From positions 6,727,345 to 6,791,344 of the forward strand of contig NC_030683.2 in NCBI RefSeq assembly GCF_000004195.4: a stretch of DNA of 64,000 nt. The letters are read 5' to 3'. Source of the DNA: Xenopus tropicalis (lineage: Eukaryota > Chordata > Amphibia > Anura > Pipidae). Below the pieces are notes generated by a model. That model was not told the origin of the DNA. It worked only from the letters and a program-made list of their open reading frames with translations, and did not search any database. The translations under genes and the position numbers were made by a program. This document shows, piece after piece, positions 31,023-43,757 of this stretch (positions are counted from its first letter, which is position 1; each line of letters begins with the position of its first letter).

Positions 31023-32058
31023 GTGCTGGGATAGAAGCTGACAGGAAGGAAGGCCTGAGGTGGAAGTGCTGGGAGAGAAGCTGACAGGAAGGAAGGCCTG
31101 AGGGGAAAGTGCTGGGATAGAAGCTGACAGGAAGGAAGGCCTGAGGTGGAAGTGCTGGGATAGAAGCTGACAGGAAGGAAGGCCTGAGGTGGAAGTGCTG
31201 GGATAGAAGCTGACAGGAAGGAAGGCCTGAGGTGGAAGTGCTGGGATAGAAGCCGACAGGAAGGAAGGCCTGAGGTGGAAGTGCTGGGATAGAAGCTGAC
31301 AGGAAGGAAGGCCTGAGGTGGAAGTGCTGGGATAGAAGCTGACAGGAAGGAAGGCCTGAGGTGGAAGTGCTGGGATAGAAGCCGACAGGAAGGAAGGCCT
31401 GAGGTGGAAGTGCTGGGATAGAAGCTGACAGGAAGGAAGGCCTGAGGTGGAAGTGCTGGGATAGAAGCTGACAGGAAGAAAGGCCTGAGGTGAAAGTGCT
31501 GGGATAGAAGCCGACAGGAAGGAAGGCCTGAGGTGAAAGTGCTGGATAGAAGCTGACAGGAAGGAAGGCCTGAGGTGAAAGTGCTGGGATAGAAGCCGAC
31601 AGGAAGGAAGGCCTGAGGTGGAAGTGCTGGGATAGAAGCTGACAGGAAGGAAGGCCTGAGGTGGAAGTGCTGGGATAGAAGCTGACAGGAAGAAAGGCCT
31701 GAGGTGGAAGTGCTGGGATAGAAGCCGACAGGAAGAAAGGCCTGAGGTGGAAGTGCTGGATAGAAGCTGACAGGAAGGAAGGCCTGAGGTGGAAGTGCTG
31801 GGATAGAAGCCGACAGGAAGGAAGGCCTGAGGTGAAAGTGCTGGGATAGAAGCCGACAGGAAGGAAGGCCTGAGGTGGAAGTGCTGGGATAGAAGCTGAC
31901 AGGAAGGAAGGCCTGAGGTGGAAGTGCTGGGATAGAAGCTGACAGGAAGAAAGGCCTGAGGTGGAAGTGCTGGGATAGAAGCCGACAGGAAGAAAGGCCT
32001 GAGGTGGAAGTGCTGGGATAGAAGCTGACAGGAAGGAAGGCCTGAGGTGGAAGTGCTG
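31023..32058. repeat. 43-bp minisatellite, second block (~24 copies)
   Basis: The continuation of the array at 26650-27332. It runs to within 18 bases of the assembly gap. Confidence 0.95.
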
Positions 32059-32076
32059 CGGATTAGAAATCTCTCT

Positions 32077-33076
32077 NNNNNNNNNNNNNNNNNNNNNNNN
32101 NNNNNNNNNNNNNNNNNNNNNNNNNNNNNNNNNNNNNNNNNNNNNNNNNNNNNNNNNNNNNNNNNNNNNNNNNNNNNNNNNNNNNNNNNNNNNNNNNNNN
32201 NNNNNNNNNNNNNNNNNNNNNNNNNNNNNNNNNNNNNNNNNNNNNNNNNNNNNNNNNNNNNNNNNNNNNNNNNNNNNNNNNNNNNNNNNNNNNNNNNNNN
32301 NNNNNNNNNNNNNNNNNNNNNNNNNNNNNNNNNNNNNNNNNNNNNNNNNNNNNNNNNNNNNNNNNNNNNNNNNNNNNNNNNNNNNNNNNNNNNNNNNNNN
32401 NNNNNNNNNNNNNNNNNNNNNNNNNNNNNNNNNNNNNNNNNNNNNNNNNNNNNNNNNNNNNNNNNNNNNNNNNNNNNNNNNNNNNNNNNNNNNNNNNNNN
32501 NNNNNNNNNNNNNNNNNNNNNNNNNNNNNNNNNNNNNNNNNNNNNNNNNNNNNNNNNNNNNNNNNNNNNNNNNNNNNNNNNNNNNNNNNNNNNNNNNNNN
32601 NNNNNNNNNNNNNNNNNNNNNNNNNNNNNNNNNNNNNNNNNNNNNNNNNNNNNNNNNNNNNNNNNNNNNNNNNNNNNNNNNNNNNNNNNNNNNNNNNNNN
32701 NNNNNNNNNNNNNNNNNNNNNNNNNNNNNNNNNNNNNNNNNNNNNNNNNNNNNNNNNNNNNNNNNNNNNNNNNNNNNNNNNNNNNNNNNNNNNNNNNNNN
32801 NNNNNNNNNNNNNNNNNNNNNNNNNNNNNNNNNNNNNNNNNNNNNNNNNNNNNNNNNNNNNNNNNNNNNNNNNNNNNNNNNNNNNNNNNNNNNNNNNNNN
32901 NNNNNNNNNNNNNNNNNNNNNNNNNNNNNNNNNNNNNNNNNNNNNNNNNNNNNNNNNNNNNNNNNNNNNNNNNNNNNNNNNNNNNNNNNNNNNNNNNNNN
33001 NNNNNNNNNNNNNNNNNNNNNNNNNNNNNNNNNNNNNNNNNNNNNNNNNNNNNNNNNNNNNNNNNNNNNNNNNNNN
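32077..33076. other. Assembly gap of exactly 1,000 N
   Basis: A placeholder gap of round size, so the real distance is unknown. Sequence quality drops sharply after it. Confidence 0.99.
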
Positions 33077-34984
33077 TATATGATTACTATATATAAATGT
33101 ACAAGGGGACTTATAACACCAACCTACTTTTCAGTAAGCCCCACCCCTAGATGATGACTGGTTGGTAACTTAGCACTTAGAGAGGGTCAGACTGGGGATG
33201 CAGGGCCATTCTGTCTCAGGGGGCCCTGCCCCCACCTTCACAGCCCCCTCTCGCAGGGCCCCAATACCCTCCAACCCCCTACCCCTGCAGCTCGTTGCGG
33301 GAGGGAAACTGAAGATTGTGGAGCACCCCGGGGGTTTAGGTCCCCACCGGGTTTTTTCCTAGTGCCCCAGTGGCCCAGTCCCGATGCTGCACCTAGAATA
33401 CAATACTAAGGAGAAGCTGACGTCATTTATGCTGCACTAAGTTTACAATTGCATGGGCAGTACCTATTCCGCATGCCCAAATTTGAGACAAATATGAACG
33501 AAAATCCACTTACCTGTAATTGATGTCTGAAATCTGCAAGAAACAGGGGATAAACTTTAGAAAAGTACAGTATTCCATTGCCCCATAACTATGTTATTAC
33601 ACAGAAACAAGGGCATTGATTGGACATCAGCGCTTATTAAAGGGGTGGTTCAACTTTAAGTTAACTAGAATGAAACAATTCTAAGCAACTTTTCAATTGG
33701 TCTTCATCATTCATTTGTTTACAGTTTTTGAATTATTTGCCTTCTTCTTCTAACTCTTTCCCAGTTTTTAAAGGGGTCACTGACCCGGCAGCCAAACCTA
33801 TTGCTCGTGAGGCTCCAGTTTTATTGTTACTGTTACTTTCTTTCTATTGAGTCCCTCTCCCTATTCATATACTAGTCTTTCACCAAATCACTCCTTGGTT
33901 GCTAAGGTAAGGGGCCCTTAGCAATCAAATAGCTGAAACTCCAAACTGAGAACTGGTTCAGAACTGAAAATGAAATAATTAAAAAAAATAATGAAAAATG
34001 AAGACAATTGCAAATTTTCTCAGAATTCACTCTCTACATCATACTAAAAGTTAAGCCCCCTTCATGTAGTAGATTACACTGCTTACTAAAGGTTCTCATT
34101 GGCTGAGGGTAACTGAGCCAGCCTACTGGCATTGAGATGATGCTGGCATTTAGCTGACATGCCCACCTTATATACGGAGAATAATCAGGCTTCTTAATAA
34201 GTTATTATGGGTTTAATATGTGATGAGTATGAGTAATGCTGTGGGCAATGCCGGCCCTGATTATGGCTCTTTTCTCCCAGGGCAAGTGTGGGTTGGCCCC
34301 CATTTGATGCAGTCTCTCATTAATAGGTCAAAGTGGCCCTTGTACAGTGACTTACCTGATTTTCTCCAGGTTGTAGATTTTCTTTAAGAGAACCACTCGG
34401 AATCGTACTGTGAGATAAAAGTTCACGTGACTCCATCTAACTTGAACGGGACATCAGGATCGTTTATTCTGTTTTTTTTTTCACCCAGTTACAGTCAAAC
34501 AAATGGCCCATAGGCTTGCTTCCTTATTGGTTAGACTAGTCCTCCCCAAGGAGCACAAAAGCACAGAACAACATTTAGTAGACAACAGAAGATACTAAAC
34601 TCCCGGGGGTTTGCCAAACACTATTTGTCTGTAAATCTGATGTTCCTGTCCCAGAACAGACTGGCATGAAATGTTACATGATATTTCTGAATTTGACATT
34701 ATTTATTATAAGCGTCTCTTGCCAGTATTTATATATTTGTTAAATGGGTTAAAAGTAGTATGTGCGGGCCGGCCCAACACCTGCAGGACTCGTGGTGGGC
34801 GGCCGACTTCTGCACACCAATGTCAGGTCACAGGCAGGTTGAAGCTCTTCCTTTCACTCTCCCTGGCTGAGGACCTTACTGTGTCTCTTCAGGCCTCTGG
34901 TGTGTGCCTTTTAAGACTTGTATCTGCTTGCCCTGCACCCTTCCATGGCATCATAGCGGGGCGGGTCCTATAAAATTTGGAAGG

Positions 34985-36190
34985 CGCACTGGGTTAGGGT
35001 GGGTGCGAGTGATGGAGCAGTGGGTTAGGGTTTGGTGTGGGGGTGAACATTGGTTGGGTTGGATGGTGAACAGGGTTTATGGTCGTGGTGTTGTAGTGGG
35101 TTGGGAGTGTGGTGGGAGGGAACATGGGTTTGGTTGGGTGGGGTGGTGGAACAATTGGTAGGTTATGGTGGAACAAGTGGGTTGGATGACATTGGGTTGG
35201 GTTGGGTGCGGGTGTGGAACACTGCGGTTAGAGTTGGTGGGTGGTAGGGTTAGTTGTCGGGGTAGTGGAGAAGCGGGTTATGGTTGGGTGTGGGTTGGTG
35301 GAGCGGAGGGTGTGGTAGTGGAACATGGTTAGAGTTGGGTGGCAGCTTTGTGAGCTAGTGAGTGGGCGTGGAGAAGGCGTGTTAGGGTTGGGTGTGGTGG
35401 TGGAGCAGTGCGGTAGGGTTGGGTGTGAGTGGTGGAGCGGGGGTTGGGGTTGGGTGTGGTGCAGTGGGTAGGGTTGGGTGGGGTGTGGAGCAGTGGGTTA
35501 GGTTGGGTGGGGTGCAGTGGGTTAGGGTTGGGTGTGGTGGTGGAGCAGTGGTTTAGGGTTGGGGTGGAGTGGTGGAGCAGGGTTAGGGTTGGGTGTGTTG
35601 AGTGGGTTGGGTTGGGGGTGGTGCAGTGGGGTTAGGTGGGTGTGGGTGTGGAGCAGGGGTAGGGTTGGTGTGGGTGGTGGGAGCAGTGGGTTAGGGTTGG
35701 GTGTGGTGGTGGTCAGTGGGTTAGGGTTGGGTTGTGGGTGTGGTGCAGTGGGTTAGGGTGGGTGTGGGTGGTAAGGGTTAGTTGGTGTGGGTGTGGAGCA
35801 GTGGGTTGGTTGGGTGTGGGTGGTGGACAGGTTAGGGTGGGTGGTGAGTGGTTAGGGTTGGGTGGTGGGTGGTGGGTTGAGTTGGGTGGTGTGCGGGTAG
35901 GTGTGGGTGGTGAGGTGGGTGGGGAGTGGTGGCGGGTTAGGTGGGTGTGGGTGGTGGGCAGGGGTTAGGTGGTGGATAGCAGTGTTAGGGTGGTGTGTGC
36001 AGTGGGTTAGGTGTGGTGGGCATGGAGTGTTGTGCATGTATTGGTGTGGGTGTGCAGAGGGTTGTGCGTGCAGGAGGTAGTGAGTGGTAGACGTTAGGGT
36101 GTGGTATGACGTAGGGTGCGGGGTGAGAGCGAAGGGTTGATGTGGGTGTGGAGCAGGGTTAGGGGGGTGGGTTGGTGGTGAGGTGGTGGA
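34985..36190. repeat. Copy of the 32-bp G-rich minisatellite, irregular
   Basis: Corresponds to 21120-22086 but with very frequent indels, so the period is hard to follow. Confidence 0.8.
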
Positions 36191-37682
36191 AATTACCTGT
36201 TTGCCTGGTTTATATACAGCTTTGTCCGTCTGAATGAAAGTACTGGTTCTTTCTCCTCTTCACTAGAACTTTGCTGCTGTGTTATGGTCTCCCCTGCGCT
36301 CTCAATGAGAATTTCCATGGTGGCACTTCTCATTCCCTTCAGAGGGCGGAGGCACCTGAATGGGAGAGAATACTTATGACTTGTGGGTTCTGAGTTAATG
36401 TCGTGGTGGCTTCCCTTATTTTCTGGTTATATTTCTAGTTCCATTCTGGTTGCTGAGAGTGTTAGGTTACACGTATAGGCGTCCAGATCAATATGTGTGT
36501 CGTCAGTGTTAGGAAGGTTTGGACAATGCACATTAAACATCTCTAAATGAGACAATAACACACAACTGTTAAAACGCACTGGGGATGGTGAATACGGCAG
36601 TGGCTCCCATTGTCTCAGGATGTTATCACGGCACAAATAATCCTCCTTTTTATTCCCATTTTTTTTGCAGTGCCCTTTTGTCCCAATGTCTCCATAAGTG
36701 TAAGTGCGTGGCATTAACCCTATCAGCAACCTCCAGCTGTGTAAGAGAGTTCCCCCAGTACTTTACATTTTGTTCCTGGTTACTCTCTTAAGGTGCCCAT
36801 ACACGGGCCGATTGTAGCTGCTCTATCGGTCCCTTAGACTGATTCGGCAAGCTTTTCAGCCCATGTAGGGGCACCAACAACGGGCCTACTGACGACATCT
36901 GGCCTGAAATGGGCAGATATGGATCGGGCAGGTTAAAAAACCTAGTCAGATCGGGGACTGCATCGGCTCAATGATGCGGCCCCGAACCGACTGCCCCATT
37001 ACCGCTGTATAATTTGATCATTTGGCCCCAGAGCCAAACGACTGAATTAGCCTGAATTCGCCAATATTGCCCACCCGTAGGTGTGGATATCGGGAGAAGA
37101 TCCGCTCGCTTAGCGACCTTGCCAGGTGAGCAGATCTTTACATGTATGGGCACCTTTACTATTGGTCAGGGAGTGGCAGATGTTTCGCCCCACCTGGAAA
37201 ATCTCTTTTTGTCTTTAATCTCTATGGGGCAATATAAAGCAGGGTGAGGAAACTGCCTCTAATGGTTTCCATTTGTAGTTGTAAGGGGAAGCAAACCCTA
37301 CAACTGCGATGGGGCCCCTGATAAAGTGGGGAATTTGCTTACTCTGTAAATCATGTTTTTCAGTGCAAGGAGAGTAGAATTTTGTCTCCCCACAATTAAG
37401 ACTTAAGAATATGCCGCCATTATATACATTAGGATAATCATTAACCCGCTGACGAGCTTTCGTAAATAAGGCAAGAGTTATTTAAATATACTGTATGTTG
37501 AAAGTATACGGTTGCTAGAATTCTTTGAAAGATCCAAAGGATAATGCGCGTGGCAGGGCTAAACTAGATACAGGGGTCAACCGAGAATAAGTGACAGTTA
37601 GTCGGAGCTCCCCGTGGCTCCTATTGATTTTGATGAGGAATGTGCGGAAGTGCTAGTGAAATCTCTTCTCCTTGAGTTACTC

Positions 37683-38135
37683 TTAGGGCTGATTTAGTAA
37701 CCACGAATCCGACCCGAATTGAAAAGTTTGACTTGAAAACGAAATTTGTTGCGATTTTTCGTGTTTTGCGATTTTTCGGTTCTGTGAATTTTTCGTTCCA
37801 ATCGATTTTTGCGAAAAAGCGAGTTTTCGTATCCATCGAAGTTGCGTAAAAAGTTGCGCATTTTGCGTGCGTAAAACTGCGAAAGTTGCACATTTTCGGT
37901 GCGTTAAAACTTAAGCTCGAAAATGCGCTAACTTTTGGAGTTTTTAAGCTACGCAATGCGAAATGGCAACTTTTTAGAACTTTCGTATGGATAGGAAACT
38001 CGCGTTTTTACGCAAAATTGGATCGAAAAATCGTAAGAATCGAAATCGCAACATACGAAAAATGCAAAGTACGTATTAGAAAAAAATACGATCGGACTCA
38101 TTGACCCGTTCGTGGGTAAGTAAATCAGCCCCTTA
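37683..38135. mobile_element. Harbinger-like MITE present only in the second copy
   Basis: 447 bp between TTA duplications at 37683-37685 and 38133-38135. Ends are GGGCTGATTTAGTAAC / GTAAATCAGCCCC. The empty site in the first copy is the single TTA at 23596-23598. Confidence 0.85.
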
Positions 38136-39021
38136 GTATGATATACAATTCTAAGCAACTTTTCAATTGGTCTCATTATTTATTTTTTTTATAGTTTTTG
38201 AATTATTTCCCTTCTTCTTCTATCTCTTTGCAGCTTTCAAATGGGGGTCACTGGACCCGGCGCCAAAACCTATTGCTCTGTGAGGCTCCAGTTTTAATTG
38301 TTATTTGTTATTTTATATAATTTATTTTTTCTATTTCAGGTCCTCCCTATTCATAGATTAGACTTTGATTGAAACCACCCCTGGTTGCTAAGGTAATTGG
38401 ATCCTAAGCAACCAAATAGCTACAAAACTCCAAGCTGGTGAGCTGCCAAACACAAACTGAATCATTAAAAACTAAACATGATAAAAAATGAAGACCAATT
38501 GCAAATTTTTTCAGAATATACTCTCTACATCATACTAAATGTTAACCCAAAGGTGAACAACCCCTTTACAAAAAAAACTTGTACGGATGGTGCTGTGGGG
38601 CTGATGGGTACCTGGAATGTAACACAGCTGAAGAGGGATTTCTGCCGGAGGTTCTCTCTATCACGTTGAGTTCCGTTCGGCCATTTCAAGGTAACCTGTA
38701 TCCGGCTGTCTCCCTCCGCCCACTGAGGTGCACACAGGCTTGTTCGGAGCTATGGGCAAGCGCATCTCCGAGGGGAAGACCACAGCATAATGCCTGTTGG
38801 GAAATCAATTATATAATAAACATAATATTTAGCCAGTGCAGGTAGCTAGGGGCAGCGCCAGAGCGAGGCTGATTTTTTGCAGCAAATGATTTTTTGGCTG
38901 CCGCGGGGGTCAGTGACCCCCATTTGAAAGCTGCAAGATATAGAAGAAGGAGGCAAATCAATCATAAACTATAAAAAAAATAAAGAATACCAATTGAAAG
39001 TTGCTTAGAATTGGCCTTTCT

Positions 39022-39435
39022 ATAAATTACTACGGGCACATTACTAATCCATGAACGTCCAAAAGCGTCCGAATGCGTTTTTTTTCGTAATAATCGGTAT
39101 TTTGCGATTTTTTTTGTCGCCGTCACAATTGTTTTCTTATTTTGCGCAACTTTTTTGTCGGCCGTTTACAACTTTATCGTATGTTTTTCGCGACTTTGTC
39201 GTCACCGTCGCGAAACATTCGGATTGGTTTTTCCGCGTTACTATAGCGCGAATACTGTAAAAATCGCGACGGCGGACGGAAATAATCACGCAAAATACAA
39301 AAAGTCGTGACGGCGCAGAAAAGTCGCCAACAAATACAAAAATCGTGACAGGACGAAAAAAAAATGAAATTTTCGTTTCTCAATCGTTTTTTTTTCCATT
39401 TGGGATTCGGGATTAGTAAATGTGCCCCTAAAAGT
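39022..39435. mobile_element. Copy of the nested Harbinger-like MITE in the degraded duplicate
   Basis: Matches 24488-24890 with scattered indels; ends GGGCACATTACTAATCC / GGGATTAGTAAATGTGCCCC. Confidence 0.7.
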
Positions 39436-41169
39436 TAACCTGAAGGTGAACCACACATTGACACATACATAAAAACATCTTAACCGGCCTTTGAAATAAA
39501 TGCAGAAAAGACAACAAATATGCAACTAACTGTGAGGCGGATCCCCCTTCCCTGCTTTGGGGCAACAATGGGGCACAGCCTTACGGCTTTAAAATCTTCA
39601 CCCATATAAAATAAATTAAGAATTCATATTTGCACGGTACCAGAAGCAATCAGTAATCAGCTTACACAAATACTCACAGCTTTGCCTCCAATGTCCAGAG
39701 AGATGCAGTAGGACCAGCGCCAAGCCAGGGCCCTGAGCAGCACCATGTTGCACGTCCTCAAGTCTGTTCTGCTGTGCCGGGGGACTCAGTGCCGTTCATT
39801 TATGTGACTTGCCCACCCACACTCCAACTTGTCTCACAATCACTCCGGGCTGGTTCACTGACCATGGATGGCAAATATTTGTTCTACTGAACTCAAGGCC
39901 TTGCAGGGGTTAGTATGTACACAGCTGTTTGTGTTGTGTCCAATGGCTTTTGGAACCCATAAATCTGTGCAACTAGGAAACAGTGGGAAGCTCAGATAAG
40001 GAATTGAGCAGTAAACAGAATTTATATGAATGAACAGGAAGAAATAAAGTGGCTGAGATAAGCAGACAGTTACTGTGTATTTGGGAATCTGGGCCTCTGC
40101 CCGTCTGTATGGTTGGGGTAATAACCTTCCTATGGTGCTCCCTCGGCAATGTCCTGTTACTGGGGATTCAGCTTTACCCTTCCTTCTGTTCCTGTGGGTG
40201 ATCTTCCTCTCATTGACAGGGATTTTAACTTTAAATTAACTTTATGATGTAAGATGGAGCTATTCTGAAGACAACTAGCAATTGGTCTTCATTTTTCATT
40301 ATTTGCGGTTTGTGGATTTATTTAGCTTTCTGTTCAGCAGTTCTCCAGTGTGGAATTTCAGCGCTGCTAGTTCTAGGTTCCAATTTAACCTATCAACCAG
40401 ACGTGGAGTTATGAATAGCAGAGGGCCTGAATAGAAATATTAAGGAATAAAAAGTAACAATAACAATAGAAACTGGAGCCTCACAGAGCAATAGGGTTTG
40501 GCTGCGGGGAGTCAGTTTTTTTGTTCAGCAGCTCTACAGTTTGGAATTTCAGGATTTGGTTGCGTAGGGTTCTGTTCAGCTTAGCAACCAGCGCAATGGT
40601 TTAATGAGAGACTGGAATATGAATAGGAGAGGGGACTGAATAGAAAGACAAAGTAATAAAAATAACAATAGCAATTCAATTGTAGCCTTATAGAGCAATC
40701 AGTTTTCAGTTTTGACCCCATTTGAAAGCTGAAAAGCTGTTAGCAGTGGAAGGCAAAATAATTTAAACACATTAACATAAATGAAAGAAGACCAACTGCA
40801 AAGTGCTAGGAATAGACATATCTATAACATTCTAAAAGGTTTAAAGGAACCACTCCTTTAAGGATAAACAAAGTATTCCATTGCAGCATTGTCATTAGAA
40901 AGCCCTTTGGAAACTCACCACTTCACTCACTCACGTCTCCCCACTCTGAATTCTCCCTGCAGGTGATACGGCGCTCCTCCCCACTGGCCCTGGAGTGGCT
41001 TTGCATACATCCAATGGCAGCCACAAGTGACTACAGCTGGAATAAAGTGTTATGTAAAAAAAAGTAAGTGCTTGGGAAAATAAATCAGTAGTTTGGGGGG
41101 CAGGTTGTGCTGTCAAATCAGTATGTGGTTCTTGTTCTTTAAAGAGGGACAAGACGTGACCTTTATCAG

Positions 41170-43640
41170 GGTGAAAGTGCTGGGATAGAAGCCGACAGGA
41201 AGGAAGGCCTGAGGTGAAAATGCTGGGATAGAAGCTGACAGGAAGGAAGGCCTGAGGTGGAAGTGCTGGGATAGAAGCTGACAGGAAGGAAGGCCTGAGG
41301 TGAAAATGCTGGGATAGAAGCTGACAGGAAGGGAAGGCCTGAGGTGAAAGTGCTGGGATAGAAAGCCGACAGGAAGGAAGGCCTGAGGTGAAAGTGCTGG
41401 GATAGAAGCCGACAGGAAGGAAGGCCTGAGGTGGAAGTGCTGGGATAGAAGCCGACAGGAAGGAAGGCCTGAGGTGGAAGGCTGGGATAGAAGCCGACAG
41501 GAAGGAAGCCTGAGGTGGAAGTGCTGGGATAGAAGCCGACAGGAAGGAAGGCCTGAGGTGAAAGTGCTGGGATAGAAGCCGACAGGAAGGAAGGCCTGAG
41601 GTGAAAGTGCTGGGATAGAAGCCGACAGGAAGGAAGGCCTGAGGTGAAAAGTGCTGGGATAGAAGCCCGACAGGAAGGAAGGCCTGAGGTGAAAGTGCTG
41701 GATAGGAAGCCGACGGGAAGGAAGGCCTGAGGTGGAAGTGCTGGGGATAGAAGCCGAACGGGAAGGAAGGCCTGAGGTGGAAGTGCTGGGATAGAAGCCG
41801 ACGGAAGGAAGGCCTGAGGTGGAAGTGCTGGGATAGAAGCCGACGGAAGGAAGGCCTGAGGTGGAAGTGCTGGCGATAGAAAGCGACAGGAAGGAAGGCC
41901 TGAGGTGAAAGTGCTGGGATAGAAGCCGACAGGAAGGAAGGCCTGAGGTGAAAGTGCTGGGATAGAAGCCGACAGGAAGGAAGGCCTGAGGTGAAAGTGC
42001 TGGGATAGAAGCGACAGGAAGGAAGGCCTGAGGTGAAAGTGCTGGGATAGAAGCCGACAGGAAGGAAGGCCTGAGGTGAAAGTGCTGGGATAGAAGCCGA
42101 CAGGAAGGAAGGCCTGAGGTGGAAGTGCTGGGATAGAAGCCGACGGGAAGGAAGGCCTGAGGTGGAAGTGCTGGGATAGAAGCCGACGGGAAGGAAGGCC
42201 TGAGGTGGAAGTGCTGGGATAGAAGCCGACAGGAAGGAAGGCCTGAGGTGGAAGTGCTGGGATAGAAGCCGACGGGAAGGAAGGCCTGAGGTGGAAGTGC
42301 TGGGATAGAAGCCGACGGGAAGGAAGGCCTGAGGTGGAAGTGCTGGGATAGAAGCTGACGGGAAGGAAGGCCTGAGGTGAAAGTGCTGGGATAGAAGCCG
42401 ACGGGAAGGAAGGCCTGAGGTGGAAGTGCTGGGATAGAAGCCGAAAGGAAGGAAGGCCTGAGGTGGAAGTGCTTGGGATAGAAAGCCGACGGGAAGGAAG
42501 GCCTGAGGTGGAAGTGCTGGGATAGAAGCCGACGGGACGGAAGGCCTGAGGTGGAAGTGCTGGGATAGAAGCCGAAAGGAAGGAAGGCCTGAGGGTGGAA
42601 GTGCTGGGATAGAAGCCCGACGGGAAGGAAGGCCTGAGGTGGAAGTGCTGGGATAGAAGCCGACGGAAAGGAAGGCCTGAGGTGAAGTGCTGGGAGAGAA
42701 GCTGACAGGAAGGAAGGCCTGAGGGGGAAAGTGCTGGATAGAAGCTGAAGAAGGAAAGCCTGAGGTGGAAGTGCTGGGATAGAAGCTGACAGGAAGGAAG
42801 GCCTGAGGTTAAAGTGCTGGGATAGAAGCTGACAGGAAGGAAGGCCTGAGGTGAAAGTGCTGGGATAGAAGGCCTACGGGAAGGAAGGCCTGAGGTGAAA
42901 GTGCTGGGATAGAAGCCGACGGGAAGGAAGGCCTGAGGTGAAGTGCTGGGATAGAAGCCGACGGGAGGAAAGCCTGAGGTGGAAGTGCCTGGATAGAAGC
43001 CGACAGGAAGGAAGGCCTGAGGTGGAAGTGCTGGATAGAAGCTGACGGGAAGGAAGGCCTGAGGTGGAAGTGCTTGGGATAGAAGCCGACGGGAAGGAAG
43101 GCCAGAGGTGGAAGTGCTGGGATAGAAGCCGACGGGAAGGAAGGCCTGAGGTGAAAGTGCTGGGATAGAAGCCGACGGGAAGGAAGGTCTGAGGTGGAAG
43201 TGCTGGGATAGAAGCCGAAAGGAAGGAAGGCCTGAGGTGGAAGTGCTGGGATAGAAGCCGACGGGAAGGAAGGCCTGAGGTGGAAGTGCTGGGATAGAAG
43301 CCGACGGGAAGGAAGGCCTGAGGTGGAAGTGCTGGGAGAGAAGCTGACAGGAAGGAAGGCCTGAGGGGAAAGTGCTGGGATAGAAGCTGAAAGGAAGGAA
43401 GGCCTGAGGTGGAAGTGCTGGGATAGAAGCCGACAGGAAGGAAGGCCTGAGGTGGAAGTGCTGGGATAGAAGCCGACGGGAGGAAGGCCTGAGGTGGAAG
43501 TGCTGGGAGAGAAAGCTGACAGGAAGGAAGGCCTGAGGGGAAAGTGCTGGGATAGAAGCTGAAAGGAAGGAAGGCCTGAGGTGGAAGTGCTGGGATAGAA
43601 GCTGACAGGAAGGAAGGCCTGAGGTGGAAGTGCTAGCGAG
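41170..43640. repeat. 43-bp minisatellite, third block (~57 copies)
   Basis: Same unit as 26650-27332 but mostly the GAAGCCGACGGGAAGG variant. It joins directly to the last-exon relic at 43630. Confidence 0.95.
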
Positions 43641-43757
43641 TGCATCTACATCTTTTCTTCCATTGCTTGTCCCTTCCTCTGGGAAACAAATGCAGATAAA
43701 TGTTATAAAGGAACCCAATGAACATGAACACAGTTTGTTCTAGTCTAGGAACTCATA
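43630..43757 (-). pseudogene. Relic of an A2M last exon and its intron
   Basis: 43633-43757 aligns with 53477-53590 (gene B last exon, acceptor and adjoining intron: GCATCTACATCTT..., CTGGGAAACA, TCTAGTCTAGGA). The acceptor TTCCCAG survives, but the stop is replaced, so the frame runs into the minisatellite. The preceding exons are not found. It marks the end of another family member lost or rearranged here. Confidence 0.7.

Larger units (their letters stand above)
33514..39746 (-). pseudogene. Copy of gene A exons 1-5, all frameshifted
   Basis: Copies of exon 5 (33514-33533, 20 nt instead of 21), exon 4 (34356-34407, 52 instead of 53), exon 3 (36197-36355, 159 instead of 163), exon 2 (38612-38793, 182 instead of 184) and exon 1 (39678-39746, 69 instead of 71). 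Splice sites are intact, but each exon has lost bases. Either a real pseudogene or, more likely, sequencing error in a duplicated contig. Exon 6 onward is absent because of the gap. Confidence 0.85.
33078..41165. repeat. Degraded second copy of 19158-26640
   Basis: Collinear with 19158-26640 over its whole length (intron 5 to upstream of gene A), including the same MITEs and minisatellite, but with frequent one-base insertions and deletions, often in homopolymers. One 447-bp MITE (37686-38132) is present only here. The nature of the errors and the neighbouring gap suggest an unpolished contig or alternative haplotype. Confidence 0.9.

Noticed and set aside
32047..33096. 349-codon frame through the gap
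   Set aside because: Consists of N bases.
41166..43718. 850-codon open frame of HLRPSFLSASIPALPPQ-type repeats
   Set aside because: Shadow of the 43-bp minisatellite (43 x 3 period); only its first ~20 codons touch the exon relic.
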